From the NCBI GenBank assembly GCA_001579985.1, contig LRSR01013076.1, positions 1 to 42,530 of the forward strand: a stretch of 42,530 nucleotides of DNA, written 5' to 3'. Made by a program: the position numbers and the translations under genes. This DNA is from Hypsibius dujardini. Taxonomy: Eukaryota; Tardigrada; Eutardigrada; Parachela; Hypsibiidae. The notes under the pieces are model-generated. The model saw only the letters and a program-made list of their open reading frames with translations, was not told the origin of the DNA and ran no database searches. Shown one piece after another: positions 20,838 to 32,232 of the stretch; position 1 is the stretch's first letter; each line of letters begins with the position of its first letter.

Positions 20838-22107
20838 CGACCGAACGACGAGGACATCTTTTGAGGAACCTAAAACAAATTCTTTTTTTTCTCTTTTTTT
20901 ATTATCTGTCTTTATTTAATGCGATGCTTTTCGGGTTTGAATTTGTATTTTACTGACGAAATCTGGTTGTGTTTATCCGCACTTCCTGTTGCGGATTGTT
21001 TTTTCTCGCGCTTGCTCAGGTGTAGCCCTTTTTATGGCAGCTCTGTTTTAATTACCATCACACGTGAGTGTATCATTTTAACTCTCCCCGGGGGGGGGGG
21101 TGTATGGAGCGCCCGTTCCTTCAAAAGCGTCGTGCACTTTGACGCACGTGAAAACATTTTCGCTTAACAGTTTCGACGGATAATAGTCATTAAAAGATCA
21201 ATCAATCAATCGATGAGTTTCCATAATGGTAAGTTTACTTATTTTTTGACAAACAATCGGACACCTTTGTTGACCACTAGCCGCGATCAGACTGAGATAA
21301 TTGACGACATTGGGCGTTAACGAGTGAAGCCAGGCAAAAACCCTTTTTTTGCATAATAGTTTTATTAGGCAAAAATTATTCTTAGTTTGTATATTTGTAA
21401 TAGTCTCCGCAGGATATAATGAGAGAACGAATGGTTCAAGGATTCGCGAATAAAAGCAGTCAGAAGTTCGTAACGGATTGAGAACTATTGGAACTTCACT
21501 GTACTGATTGAAACTTTGTCGTAAAATATCAAATATAAGCTGGCGCGGTGAATGGGCGATTCAATGGTGCCGGTAATAGGTACCGACGTCCAAAGTCAAT
21601 CCAGAACTGCTGTCTGAAATGTTATATTTTCTGTTTGGACGAAGGGGTTATTAGGTGCGTACGTGGACTGCAGCGGAAAGTTTGTAGTTCTGCAAATGAA
21701 GTCCTACGTTCAACTGCAACTGTATATTCCTTTCCTTCTTGCAACAGACAGACACGCACAGGCACACACAGACACACAGACACAGATAGACACGCACAGA
21801 CACAGACACAGATAGACACCACAGACACAGACACAGACACAGACACAGACACAGACACAGACACAGACACAGACACAGACACAGACACACAGACACAGAC
21901 ACAGACACAGACACAGACACACAGGCAGACACACAAGCACACAGACAGACAGACAAACGACCGATACATAGATACAGACGGAAAGACAAAGGCAAAGCGA
22001 TTGGCAGGCAAAATTAGAGGCGACACATGATCGACATATTCAGTTCAATTAAGATTATCTGAAAAGTTTCCCTTAACACACCGTCAGAATCAACAACCGA
22101 ATAGCTT
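20838..22107. repeat. Spacer with CAGACA hexanucleotide array
   Basis: No gene is seen. The main structure is a (CAGACA)n/(ACAGAC)n array at about 21745-21950, including a GATAGACAC variant. The array makes all frames look open, giving false TDTD and CVCV proteins. The rest is the 3' flank of the PRRT-like gene and AT-rich DNA. Confidence 0.8.
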
Positions 22108-23488
22108 TTAATTCTTCCCTTCGTTCTCTTTATTCTCGCCGTTCGGCACAGCTGCTATTGGCGCTTCCGGTGGCTCACTCGCCCAATCAAACAAGGATGC
22201 CTGTCTCACTCGTCTGCGCTCCACATTATCCAACAGAGAACCCAGTGACTGACAGGTCAAGTAGTTGACCACACAACGTGTCCGCAGCAGCTTATCATTC
22301 GTCACTGCGATCACCACCGTCGAACCCTTCACCACCGTCGAACCCTGCGCGGGCGCGACTTTCTGCAGCTGCGCATACTTCTCCTGATATTGCAGGCAAC
22401 AGAAGAGAAACTGGTCGTCAGGTATCCGGCCGTCGTACTTCTTCCCGATCTCCGTGAACTCCGTCAAAGTCTGGCCGGAAATCCGTCCAGGTGTTCTTGA
22501 TGTCGACGCGCCTATTATCGTTGAAATAAATTATTTCATTTTACAAATACTAAAATGCCCAGCGGTATGAGAAAGTATTTTGAAAAAGTACTTTAATAAT
22601 ATATTAAATTTTGGATTTTAAAATAATTCCACTGTAGACCCAGTGACGCACCATGATCCACATAAGAGGTCGCCAAATGGTCGCAGAGGTTCTCCGAGAG
22701 GAACCGTCCAGCACAACGTGCGCGATAGGCAAGATCGCTTTGCCGGCGACTCTTTTGACTGTCCAGTTCCAGGAAAACGATGTGTGGAATGATCACGCTC
22801 AGATTCGGCAGCACATCGTCATATCGGTTTTGGAGGAGTTTCTCAAGAAAGTCCAGTCCGGCGGCCTCCAGGAGGATGTTCGTGTCTAAAATTAACACGA
22901 CTCCCCGTTCGGAGAGGATTGGCGTGAGTGCCACCGAGGTTGTGATAGCGGTCGGTCCACTCGGACTGGAAAAAAACCCCACACGAGTACTTGACATCAA
23001 AACATCTTGACATCTTGACATCAAATATGATATATGACATAAAAAATATTTGCATTATATATAAATTATTTCAGTTCCAGACGAATGTCTAATGGGAATA
23101 TATTATGATTATGTTATTACCTCGTGTGGACAATGTGGAATGAGGAAGTGCGGCGCCGCTTCTTCTCCGGCCCGCCGTCGGAGGCGGAGGCGGCGGCGGA
23201 GGGGGAGGCGGAGACGGCATTGTCGGACTTATCCGAGACGGAAAGATTTCGTTTCCGGCATGTGCCTTGACCGTCGCCGTCATCGCCGTCGGAATGGGGA
23301 ACACGACGACGTCGGCGGTGGGTTCGCTGTTGCTGTGCGGGCTTTTCCGTGTCGGAATGGCTCGAATCGCTCGAGTCGCTCTGTTCCGAGCTGGGGGATC
23401 GTTGATAGTCGTGATTTGGCGGCGGTGGTGTGAACATCGGGAGCGGCGGTGAGTCTGGGGAGACACTTCGAGGGCGCTTTTTCGACAT
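22108..23488 (-). CDS. SWT1-like PIN-domain endoribonuclease
   Basis: Coding is complement(join(22108..22511,22652..22965,23121..23488)), 361 residues. The first exon (residues 1-122) is low-complexity, rich in Ser, Arg and Pro, with basic stretches (THRRRRR, KKRRR) that could act as nuclear signals. The PIN domain follows: LILDTNILLEAAG holds the first acidic residue (D150), VFLELDSQKSRR the second (E189), RIPDDQFLFCCLQ supplies D260, and AVTNDKLLRTRC supplies D300. This acidic quartet is the metal site of PIN nucleases. Arrangement and wording best fit SWT1, a nuclear endoribonuclease in mRNP surveillance in yeast. The protein is much shorter than vertebrate SWT1 (about 900 residues) and ends soon after the PIN domain. 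GSTVV is duplicated (KGSTVV) inside it. It could alternatively be another PIN-domain RNase. Confidence 0.75.
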
Positions 23489-23699
23489 ACTGGGCGCGGT
23501 TTTCGAATCACAATTATATTTTTTAATTTGGGGAATACCACAACAGAAACTGCATGTTCAACTAAAACTTCCTCTGACTGGAGATGCATCAAGCATTTTG
23601 CTTCAGGGGAGTCAGCATTACATAGGATCAAGAAGAATTGAAGGTATCTGTCGATTTGGCTGTTGCTAGGCTGTCTGTCTGTTTTGTCTAATCTGTGAG

Positions 23700-24125
23700 T
23701 CTGTATCTGCCCGTTTGTCTGTCTGTCGGTTATTCTGCATGCCTGGCATAGTTCCGTCTGTTAATCCGTCTGTCTGTCTGTCTGGATGTCTGGATGTCTG
23801 TCAACTATTCTCTATGCCTGGCATAGTTCCGTCAATTTATCCGTCTGTCTGTCTGTCTGGATGTCTGGATGTCTGTCAACTATTCTCTATGCCTGACATA
23901 GTTCTGTTTGTCTATCTCTCTGTCTGTCTGTCGGTTATTCTGCATGCCTGGCATAGTTCTGTCTGTTTATTCGTCTGTCTGTCTGGATGTCTGTCGACTA
24001 TTCGCTATGCCTGACATAGTTCTGTTTGTGTATCTCTCTGTCTGTCTGGATGCCTTGATGCTTGTCTGTTTTCTGTCTATCTGCTTTCCTATCAGCCTGC
24101 TAGCCTATTTGTCTGTCTGCAATAC
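23700..24125. repeat. Minisatellite of 55-75-bp units, five copies
   Basis: Units are built on a TGTC background and carry TATTCT, then ATGCCTGGCATAGTTCCGTC or the variant ATGCCTGACATAGTTCTGTT. GCCTG landmarks lie at 23741, 23816, 23891, 23946 and 24009, so higher-order amplification of a tetranucleotide tract is visible. Confidence 0.85.
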
Positions 24126-24600
24126 TGCCCTAGATCAGCAGATAATTGAATGTTTTGGTATGGTTGGTCGCCGAACACACAAATCAAGCGCCATACGTTA
24201 ACGGTAATTTAACTTTTAGTTAAGGATAAGAGTTAAAGTTATGTATCGCTCCGAACAGACCCTAATACCATACGAGAACTTGCACGTTCATCCGAGTCTA
24301 CTCTACTGGAGACGCTCCGTGCACTCTGCCACAAAGCAGTCAGCATTTTAAGAGCTCAAGTATAGTTTGAGAGAGATCTCTGTCGATTTAGTTGTTGCCA
24401 GGCTGACTGAAAGGTATTCCAGACTGTGATCAAGCGAGTGAGAGAGAGAGAGAGCGATGGTGAGAGCGTTGACTTAGATCGAAGGACCACGGAAAGAAAA
24501 AATGTAGATGACACAATGCATAATGAGGGCTATACTGTAGGAGACACGCACGGCCGTACTCGGATCGAAACAGACAAAGGGGAGTGATTATACATAATAA
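24126..24600. other. Spacer without recognisable gene
   Basis: The 3' flank of CHORDC1 on the minus strand. It includes a GAGA run near 24439-24454. No exon or RNA gene is seen. Confidence 0.6.
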
Positions 24601-24816
24601 TTAGGACGAGGGCGGAGTCAATTCCAGAGACTTCCATGCGACCGGCTCGGCCTTTTTCAGCTTCACTTCCACTTTTGGACCCGCCATCGTGACCTGTGGA
24701 AAACGATTCAATTTAAAAACCTACTAGGATAAGAACCTCACTTCGAAACACACCATTTGCATATTTGCACATCCATCTATGTTACCATCTATGTTACCAT
24801 CTGTTTTTCTAGAGCA

Positions 24817-24870
<54 letters not shown>

Positions 24871-26598
24871 CCACCTGAGACTGTTCGACATCGATGATTC
24901 CACCAAGCTCCATCTCCTTCTCAAAGACACTTTGGCCGGCGTCGAACACCAGCCGGACGTGCAGCTTCACCGAATTCACTTTCACCACGCTCTTCTCCGG
25001 TAGGGCATTTTTGGCGTAAAAATTGACATGGACGTGGCTGCCGGTCTGGAAAAAGTCGTTCCGGCAGGTGGGCACCTGCTTGATCTCCTCTTCGCTCTTC
25101 CGCCACACGTGGGCGCCGTGTTCACAACCGGCCTGTTGCAACCACTGGTCAAAGTCGCTGGTCTTCCGCTGGCAACAGCTCCAGTATTTCATGCCCTCGT
25201 GAAATACCGGAAAACCAGAATGATGGACGCAATTCTCGAGATCACTGGAAGGGTAGAAGGAATTAGATAAACCAAAGATTGATTGATCGATTGATTCTTT
25301 AGGCTGTCAGATCACTGTAAAACTGATCGCTTGATTGATCGATTGATTGATTCTTTAGGCTTTCAGATCACTGTAAAACTGATTGCTTGATTGATCGATT
25401 GATTCTTTAGGCTTTCAGATCACTGTAAAAGTGATTGCTTGATTGTTAAGTGACTAAAATACCCTAGACGACATCCACCAAAGCAGAATCCTAACCAAAT
25501 CATCCCGTCAAATTTCTTGATCTCTGCTTTCAAACGCAATAAAAAATGTAAACAAACTCCAAAAAACTAACCCCTTCGAACAGGGCAAAAAATATTTGTT
25601 GGTTGCCGAGACATCGAAATACACTGTACGGTTGATTGCTTGATTGCTTGATTGAACTCCCCTTGAGAAGCACTGCAAAAACATATTTAAAATGAATCAA
25701 CCGGTTAATTTCCCGATACCTCACGTCATAAATTAGTCGAGAAACGAATCCGAAATCTAGACAAATTTTCAAACCCGACGTGAACGACCACGAAAAGAGG
25801 TTACTTTCTCATGAAGGGAACAATAGAAGTTACTGCAGAAGTGATCGCTTGATTGATTGATTGATTGACTCTACTTCCAGCACAATTCCAAAGTCCTTTT
25901 AAGCAAATAAGCGCTGTTGAAGTACTCCCCCGCCCGCCCTTCAAAAACTGCAAAAATTTCATTCAGTAATTAAATCGAATCTCATCAACCAACCTTTCCG
26001 GACCGGAAAACAGTTTCCCGCATCCGCGCTGCTGACAAGCGTCCCCTACTTTCACCTCTTCTTTCCCATTGCCCGCGCCGCTTCCGCCGGCCAAAGTAAG
26101 CTTCCCCAGCTGCTCATCCAGGGCCTTCCTCAATGACGCCGTCACTTCCGGCTTGAGCGGCACCAAGGGTGCGCTACTGTCCGGACGAACGAGCGCTTCT
26201 CGCGGTTTATTCACGGCGACCTCCTCGACGACGTCTTCCACCGGCTTGCGTTTCTCCTTCTCCGGCGGCTTTTCAGGGTTGTGCGCGGATGTCGCGCAGC
26301 CTTTGTAATTCAGGAATTCGGTGAAGTCGACGGAGCGCTTCTTGCAGCAGGTCCATTCTTTGTAGGCGTCGTGGAAATACGGTTCGCCTGAAACCAGCCA
26401 ATCAAGCAATCAATCAAGTGCGGTAAGCAACGATTAAAAGGAAATCAATCAAACCGTCAATTCTCAATCAGTCTAAGCCTTGTGGTTGAGCGCAAGTCTA
26501 CCTGGATGGTGAACACAGGCTTTGGCGTTGTTCTCACTCGGCACAAATTCCTTCCCACATCCTTTGTTGTAGCAGTGGACGGACTTTGAAGCAGACAT
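24601..26598 (-). CDS. CHORDC1: CHORD and CS domain-containing protein 1 (CHORDC1, CHP-1/morgana)
   Basis: A HSP90 co-chaperone. Coding is complement(join(24601..24693,24875..25244,25994..26387,26502..26598)), 317 residues, against 332 in human. CHORD1 (about residues 9-65) shows the zinc ligands CYNKGCGKEF, CVHHPG, FHDAYKEWTCCKKRS and DFTEFLNYKGC. A charged linker follows. CHORD2 (about 152-213) shows CQQRGCGKLF, CVHHSGFPVFHEG, YWSCCQRKTSDF and AGCEHGAHVW. The CS domain (about 220-308) contains VPTCRNDFFQTG, VNFYAKN and a C-terminal VKLKKAEPVAW. All four exons join in frame. Introns are rich in CAAT-type repeats, and intron 3 begins with a GACA tract four bases into the donor. The ATG at 26598 directly precedes the first zinc motif. 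Confidence 0.97.
24818..24870. repeat. (TCTG)13 at a splice donor
   Basis: A perfect tetranucleotide tract; on the CHORDC1 strand it reads (CAGA)n and starts at intron base 5 of the GTGGGA donor. Confidence 0.9.
25277..25445. repeat. ~55-60-bp minisatellite, three copies, CHORDC1 intron 2
   Basis: Units contain GATTGATTCTTTAGGCTTTC, then AGATCACTGTAAAA, then TGATTGCTTGATTG. On the coding strand this lies about 30 nt before the acceptor of exon 3. Confidence 0.85.
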
Positions 26599-27502
26599 TT
26601 TTATGATCCGTAGCAAAACAGAAACAGCAGTCGACGAACTTCGAACAGCAAAGATCGAACCCACCCGATCAGTTAATGTTCTTCAATCAAACTGTTTTCT
26701 CAAACCTTGCTTTTCCATTCTCAAACCTAGCGTTTCCGTTCTCAAACCCAACGTTTTCGTTCTCAATCCTTGCTTTCCCGTTCTCAAACTCAACGTTTCC
26801 GTTCTTAAACCCAGCTTTCCCGTTCTTAAACCCAGCTTTTCCGCTCTTAAACCTTGCTTTTCCGTTCTCAAACCTTGCTTGTTCGTTCTTAAACCTTGCT
26901 TTTCCGAGTTCAAGAGCCCACTTCTAAAACAGCGCTGTCTCAGAACTTGAATCACAGCTCGAGTCTCTGCCTTACTGAAGATGTTGATTGATTGATTTCA
27001 CTTTCAGCTTAGACTTAAGATCCATGTTCCTTTAGTGAAGGAAACAGAAAGAACCAGCCATGGAGTTAGTTTATGCAAGAGACATGCTAGGTTTCCTTAT
27101 ACATGGGAACAAGCATTTTACTTTGACTGAAGAGTGATCGTTGGAGAGTTTGAAATCTAGACTCTTTTCAGTGTGATTTTTGCTGAAAAAGTTTATTGAA
27201 AAAGATCCTGCCATTTCTTTAGCCGGCAGCGTTTTACCTGACAAGTTACATGTCTACTTGAATGAAAGCGAGTTCTCCTGAATCAAAACGAAAACTGCGA
27301 AATGTCACTGGTTACATATTACATGATACATGTACAAATCTTGGTATTACATAGAAAAAGAAGGGCCGTTATGACACCAATCAAAACAGCGGATAAAACG
27401 CTCTTCACTCTCCGAGCTGTTTCCAAGTGTGATCATCAGGCGCAAACGAAATTGAAGTTTCCTGCGTCCGTCCCGCTTTGTAATATTGTGCGAAAGGACG
27501 AG
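26599..27502. repeat. 21-bp minisatellite and spacer 5' of CHORDC1
   Basis: At about 26688-26920, some eleven copies of a 21-bp unit (TTCTCAAACCTTGCTTTTCCG and close variants) lie ~90 bp upstream of the CHORDC1 start. Because 21 is a multiple of three, frames on both strands stay open and look like heptapeptide-repeat proteins; I do not believe these are coding. The remainder to 27502 has no visible gene. Confidence 0.8.
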
Positions 27503-27690
27503 TTACGGTTCTGCGGCTGTCGATTCTCGAGCATGCAAATATGTCTCCACTGCGTCCATACATTCCCGCAGTTCGCCAGACTCCTCGTCGTCGTCGGCAA
27601 TGGCGGCTCCCATCACCACCTCCCCACCTACCAACGACGCGGGGTCCTTCAAATACAAAAAATATATACATTTTCAAATAGTAGGGACGC

Positions 27691-27732
<42 letters not shown>

Positions 27733-30700
27733 CAAGGCGAACAGACAGTTTTGTTTCGAATATACCGGCTCAGCGGCTGCAGCCACGGCAGTGGACGGCA
27801 ATAGCTGCCGCAAAAACTCCCCCGTCGCATTGAACACCAGCTGCATGACTGTGTCCGCGGGACCGTTGGCCACCGGTGGAAGAACGGCACCGAGTGGGTG
27901 CGCGGTGGCCGCACCGTTCGAGCGTCGGTCCGGCGGAGATAGATGGACACGGAGGTCCCACTCGTCCTTTTCTTCGGAGTTGACCGGTGGGATAGGATCA
28001 AAGGGAAAAACGAAACTCTGGGCATCCTACGGCGAGGGAGAAGAAATTCAGGTTGATAAAGGCACGGCTGGTTGGAGAATGGACTGAGATCAGAATTCAG
28101 GCTGAAAGTACTGCTTACAGCCGGCAGTCGCATTTGGAAAACGTGCTCCGAGTAGGGGATGTTCAGAAGTAAGACGTGACGCCAGATGTTACTAGGCGTG
28201 CCTCGGTAGAGTCTTTTTCGACTGCAAAAAGAATAGAATTTTTGAGTTGAAGCAAAGAGCAAAAACGTTTCGCATGGATTTTATTGCCAGTCTGTCAACC
28301 CTGTCTGTCTATCTGTTTGTCTATCTGTTTGTCTGCCTGCCTGCCTAACTGTCTGTCCGTCTGTCTGTTTGTCTGTCTGTCTGTCTGTTTGATTGTCTCT
28401 CTGTCTGTCCGTTTGTCTGTTTGTCTGTCTGTCTGTCTGTTTGTTTGATTGTCTCTCTGTCTGTCGGTCTGTCTACCTGCATGTCTGTCTATCAATATAG
28501 CTGACTGTCTCTGTGATTGTGAAAATCCGTGTCTGCCTGTATACGAGTTATGTGCCGTAGACACACCTTTCGCCATAGGTCGCCAATAGAACTCGATTCT
28601 CATGCGCGCGTTGGATGACCGCATTGACGTTGTCCATCAACCAAGCCATTACGCCCTGGTCCTTCCAAAAGTCCGTGCACCTCCGCACATACAACGCCTG
28701 CAGTAAGGTTAGACCGTCATTATCGTCCAGGCTGAAGAGGCGGGAGAAGGCGGCCGGCGTGTGAAGGTGATCTCTCGGTAGATCAAGCTATGAGAAGAAA
28801 GAAGACCATACATTTGCGAAAGGCGCAAGGAAAACGTAAAGCACCAGTCAACGTGAAGGTACTAACTTTCTCGGATAACAATCGGAAGAGGCCGGGAAAT
28901 TTCATCAAGGCATCCTGCAGCAGAGTACCGGCCGCTCTGATGTCTTCCTCGTCGGAATGGGCAGTTCCGCGGATGTACAACGCCAGAGGCATCGAGTACG
29001 TGAAGCTTGGGAGCATATCCAAATGCTTTCGATCCTACACCAGACAGGCAACACTTCTCAACAAACTTGCTGACAACCTCATGAACAGAGAAACAGAGGG
29101 AGGGCAGACAATAAGAAAGGCCGACAAACTGATGAAGAGACAGACACACAAATATACACCAACCTGGAACGCTTGGCAAAAGGCAATCAGATATGAGTAA
29201 TCCTTCGCACGAAGTGCCAAGTAGTCCAACATCAAAATGACTGCAAGCGGATCCTCCTTTAAATCCAGACTGAAATCACGAAACAAAAACGTTAAAACAG
29301 GCAGTCGACGCCGTTTTCCCTGCCTGTTTGCCTGTCTGTCTGCCTGTCTGTCTGTCTGCCTGTTTGTCTGCCTGTCTGTCTGTCTATCTGCCTGTCTGTC
29401 TATTTGCCTGTCTGTCTGTCTATCTGCGTCCTCTATGATCGTATATATGCCCAACTGTCACTCCCTCTTAGATGCTGTCCGTACTTGAAAAGATATTTGC
29501 CCATTTCCAGCGCGGTTGCCGGAAATCGCGGAGCGGTCAGAACGATGTGCTTAAAGAGAGTGACAAAGTAGGATCGGTTGGCGGGGTAGCGGTAACTCAT
29601 CCGGTGGAGATGTGGATTGTTGCGCTGCTGGAAATCGAAGCAGCTTTGCAGGCCCAACAAGGCCGTCTCTGCGTGGAAGAAAAAAACACTCTTCTGTCTT
29701 CATTTCAATACCTCCAACACAGATACACATACCAATGGCCTGACGGGCGCTAGATATGTTGTCATCCCGTTCGTAGATACTGCACATCAGCAGGAGCGCG
29801 TCCGTGTGAAACGGCATCTCGTGGAGTATGTCCTGTCAAAACACAATCAGTTTCGGTCAGTGATCAATCAATCAACCGAAAAAGTGTATATTCCATGTGT
29901 GATCTACTGACAGAACGGAATTCGATAAAATAGGAAGGGATGGTTGTGGTTCACCTGCACTATTTGATCCTGGTTGGAGTAGACCATCATGAGAAAATTG
30001 CGCTGAATCTCCTTGTACTTTTTCAATCGCTTGAAAACGAGAAAGTTCGGCCGTCGCGGATCCTTCACCATTTCCACAACTGCAAAAACAAGACAAAGTC
30101 ATTCACCAAAAATACCCTTTTTGAATTTAGAGATACTTCATTTAGACTAACTCCGTATGTTCCATTAAATTAAATTAAATTAGATTCGATTCGATTCAAA
30201 TAAAATAAATTGAAACTACTGTATTTTCGCGTTAGACAGGGACAGTCATACTGGAGTGGAACGTGTGCATGGCTTGGGTGCACCGTACACAGAGCATAAG
30301 CGCCGAGTGGCCGATTAAACGTTCCACAGCTCGTACGCTGTCCCTGTCTAACGCGAAAATACAGTAGTTTCAATTTATTTTATTTGAATCGAATCGAATC
30401 GAATCTAATTTAAAATACTCAAAAGAAATGTTGCCCAGACTTAACAAAAATGTATCAGATCCGCCTTGTCAATTCAACCTTAGAACTCACACTGATCCAT
30501 CACCATTTTGGGGTCGTAAGTGTTGGGCGGCTGGTTGACGAAGAGACTCTGCACGCCCTTGACCAGACCCCGCGTCGCCTTTGTCGCCGACGACGACGCG
30601 GCCGTATCCCCACTCAGCATCGCCGACATGCCGCTCTTTCCGACAGTCTTTTGGAACTCATATCGATAGTTGAGTAGCTTGGCGTTGATGCATGCGCTTG

Positions 30701-31473
30701 AGGCAGCCCATCCATGGCGGCCGGAGGTGGCGCGGTCCAACGCGGCCTCTCCAGCGGACAGCAGATTCTGCGCTGCAAACATCTCAATCAACTCCTCCTC
30801 CGTCATGCTCTGTAGCGGCTTAGCTGGCTGCCCATGGCTTCCTCCCGCAGTTCCTGCTAATGTGATTCCCAGTTCTCGCTCCGGTATTTAGAAATGTCAT
30901 ATAAAACGGTTGTGTAATCAAGCAAGCAATCAATCAATCAACCAACCAACCAAGCAATCAGTCAATCAATCACTCAGTCAAGCAATCGACCAATCAAGCT
31001 GGCAATCAAGCGAGCAATCAAGCAGACAATCAATCAACCTATCAATCAACGGATCTTTACGCAAATATCCCGAATCCTTCCTTCTCACCTGCCGCCTTTG
31101 ATGCCTTCTTTTTCTTCTTCTTCTGCGCTTTTGCAGCTCGACTTAGAGCTTCCGGCAAGGAAGACGGTCCAGTATCAGCACTCTCATCCGCTTCCTCACC
31201 AGAATCGTCTTCATCGGACTTCCCGGCGTTTTTGCCACCGGCATCATCTTCCAACAGAGCGAACGGATTGATACGCTGCCTCACGGGGATATCCTCCTCT
31301 GAGTCATCTGATGAATCCTCCTCCGAACCACCGTCCTCGTCGCTCGATGAGGAGTTTTCGTTTTGCTTGCGGTGGACACGTTCGGGTTTGGGTTTACTGG
31401 TCGGAAGTGCCGCCGTGCCCTTTTTCCCGCCAGCGGCTTTCCCACCGGTTTTCAAACCACCAGCTGTCGCTTT
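27503..31473 (-). CDS. TCF25: TCF25 / NULP1 (Rqc1 homologue)
   Basis: A component of the 60S-bound ribosome quality control complex, which steers Listerin ubiquitination. Coding is complement(join(27503..27646,27766..28026,28119..28221,28567..28787,28867..29034,29164..29269,29485..29668,29733..29832,29955..30079,30491..30856,31089..31473)); all ten joins keep phase and give 720 residues (human 676). The first part is acidic and serine-rich with RINPFALLEDD and a K-rich run. The core shows FVEMVKDPRRPNF, YKEIQRNFLMMV, FHTDALLLMCSIYERDD, MSYRYPANRSYF, DLKEDPLAVILMLDYLALRAKDYSYLI, and WLMDNV followed by YRGTPSNIWRHV, all diagnostic and rich in helical repeats. The C-terminal part has FVFPFDPIPP and an acidic DDDEESGE. 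No start codon opens the first exon: it begins at an acceptor (TTTCAG) and receives in frame two DRG2-like exons at 32233-32475. Confidence 0.93.
27690..27730. repeat. GACA tract in last TCF25 intron
   Basis: About nine tandem GACA units; antisense (TGTC) relative to TCF25. Confidence 0.85.
28290..28545. repeat. TGTC tract, TCF25 intron
   Basis: Imperfect TGTC with TGTT and TGCC variants; GACA in the sense of TCF25. Confidence 0.85.
29315..29430. repeat. TGTC/TGCC tract, TCF25 intron
   Basis: Imperfect TGTC and TGCC tetranucleotides between the exons ending at 29485 and starting at 29269. Confidence 0.85.
30177..30411. mobile_element. Long-armed inverted repeat (MITE-like) in a TCF25 intron
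   Basis: Arms of about 69 and 74 bp (30177-30245 and 30338-30411) are almost perfect reverse complements. Both contain GCGTTAGACAGGGACAG at their inner end, AATTGAAACTACTGTATTTT in the middle and a GATTC run at the outer end. The right arm has one extra 5-bp GATTC unit. The ~92-bp loop is unique and GC-richer. No coding capacity. Confidence 0.85.
30915..31050. repeat. Degenerate CAAT tract, TCF25 intron
   Basis: Runs of CAAT, CAAC and CAAG variants, ATTG in the TCF25 sense. Confidence 0.8.
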
Positions 31474-32051
31474 CTGAAACGATTGAGATATGCGTTGATC
31501 ATATATTAAATAATATTTAAGACAATAAATAGTGTCAAATTATTATTATTAGTATTACATAAATACAAAATGATTAAAAATATAAATACAAATGATTAAA
31601 TGTAATAATAATTTTATAATTAATTTGTTTTATTTTATTTTATTTATTATTTTATTTAATTAACATTTAATAAAATACATAATATTAAATATTATGCTAG
31701 CTTTTATTTACACTCACTACCGCGTTTTATTAATTTACATGTATTATTTATATTTAATTTAGAAAACTATAATTGTTAAGCAATGAAACCGCGAAGAGAT
31801 GAAGCAATTTTTTTTAAGTTAAGGCAAAAACCTGAAAGCAATGTTATCGAAATAAATTCAGTTAGCCTTATTTTCCAACAACGTCATCATTGATAAGATA
31901 ACAGGTGCGCATGACTAAGAATAATGTGCTATTCTTAAGCTTGTAAAAATAAATTTCAAATCAAAACAAATCAAAACAGTCCAAGAACTGCAATAGTCAA
32001 TCAGTCAAGTCAGTGAAACGAACATCAGACAGGAAGAAAAACAGTCAAGTG

Positions 32052-32198
32052 GAATGGACCTATCAAATCAATCAATCAATTGACGAAGGACGTTGCAAGG
32101 AATTGGACCTATCAAATCAATCAATCAATTGACGAAGGACGTTGCATGAATTGAACCTATCAAATCAATCAATCAAGCGAGGACGGACGTTGCAAGGA
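32052..32198. repeat. 49-bp minisatellite, three copies
   Basis: Units read GGACCTATCAAATCAATCAA, then TTGACGAAGGACGTTGCA. They lie in the intron that joins the DRG2-like exons to TCF25, close to its donor. The rest of that intron (31474-32051) is AT-rich with no visible exon. Confidence 0.85.
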
Positions 32199-32232
32199 AA
32201 GTTTTCATTCCATCTGGAAATTATGTTCTCAC

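Noticed and set aside
26600-26930. Heat-shock element upstream of CHORDC1
   Set aside because: GAA and TTC triplets occur but without the alternating 5-bp spacing needed.
27405-28262. Long minus-strand frame spanning two TCF25 exons and the intron between
   Set aside because: It reads through a GACA tract and is in a different frame from the conserved TCF25 exons.
31474-32232. Remaining DRG2 exons (G1 motif, TGS domain) or a separate TCF25 start
   Set aside because: Searched by eye on the minus strand: AT-rich DNA and CAAT repeats only, with no matching codons.
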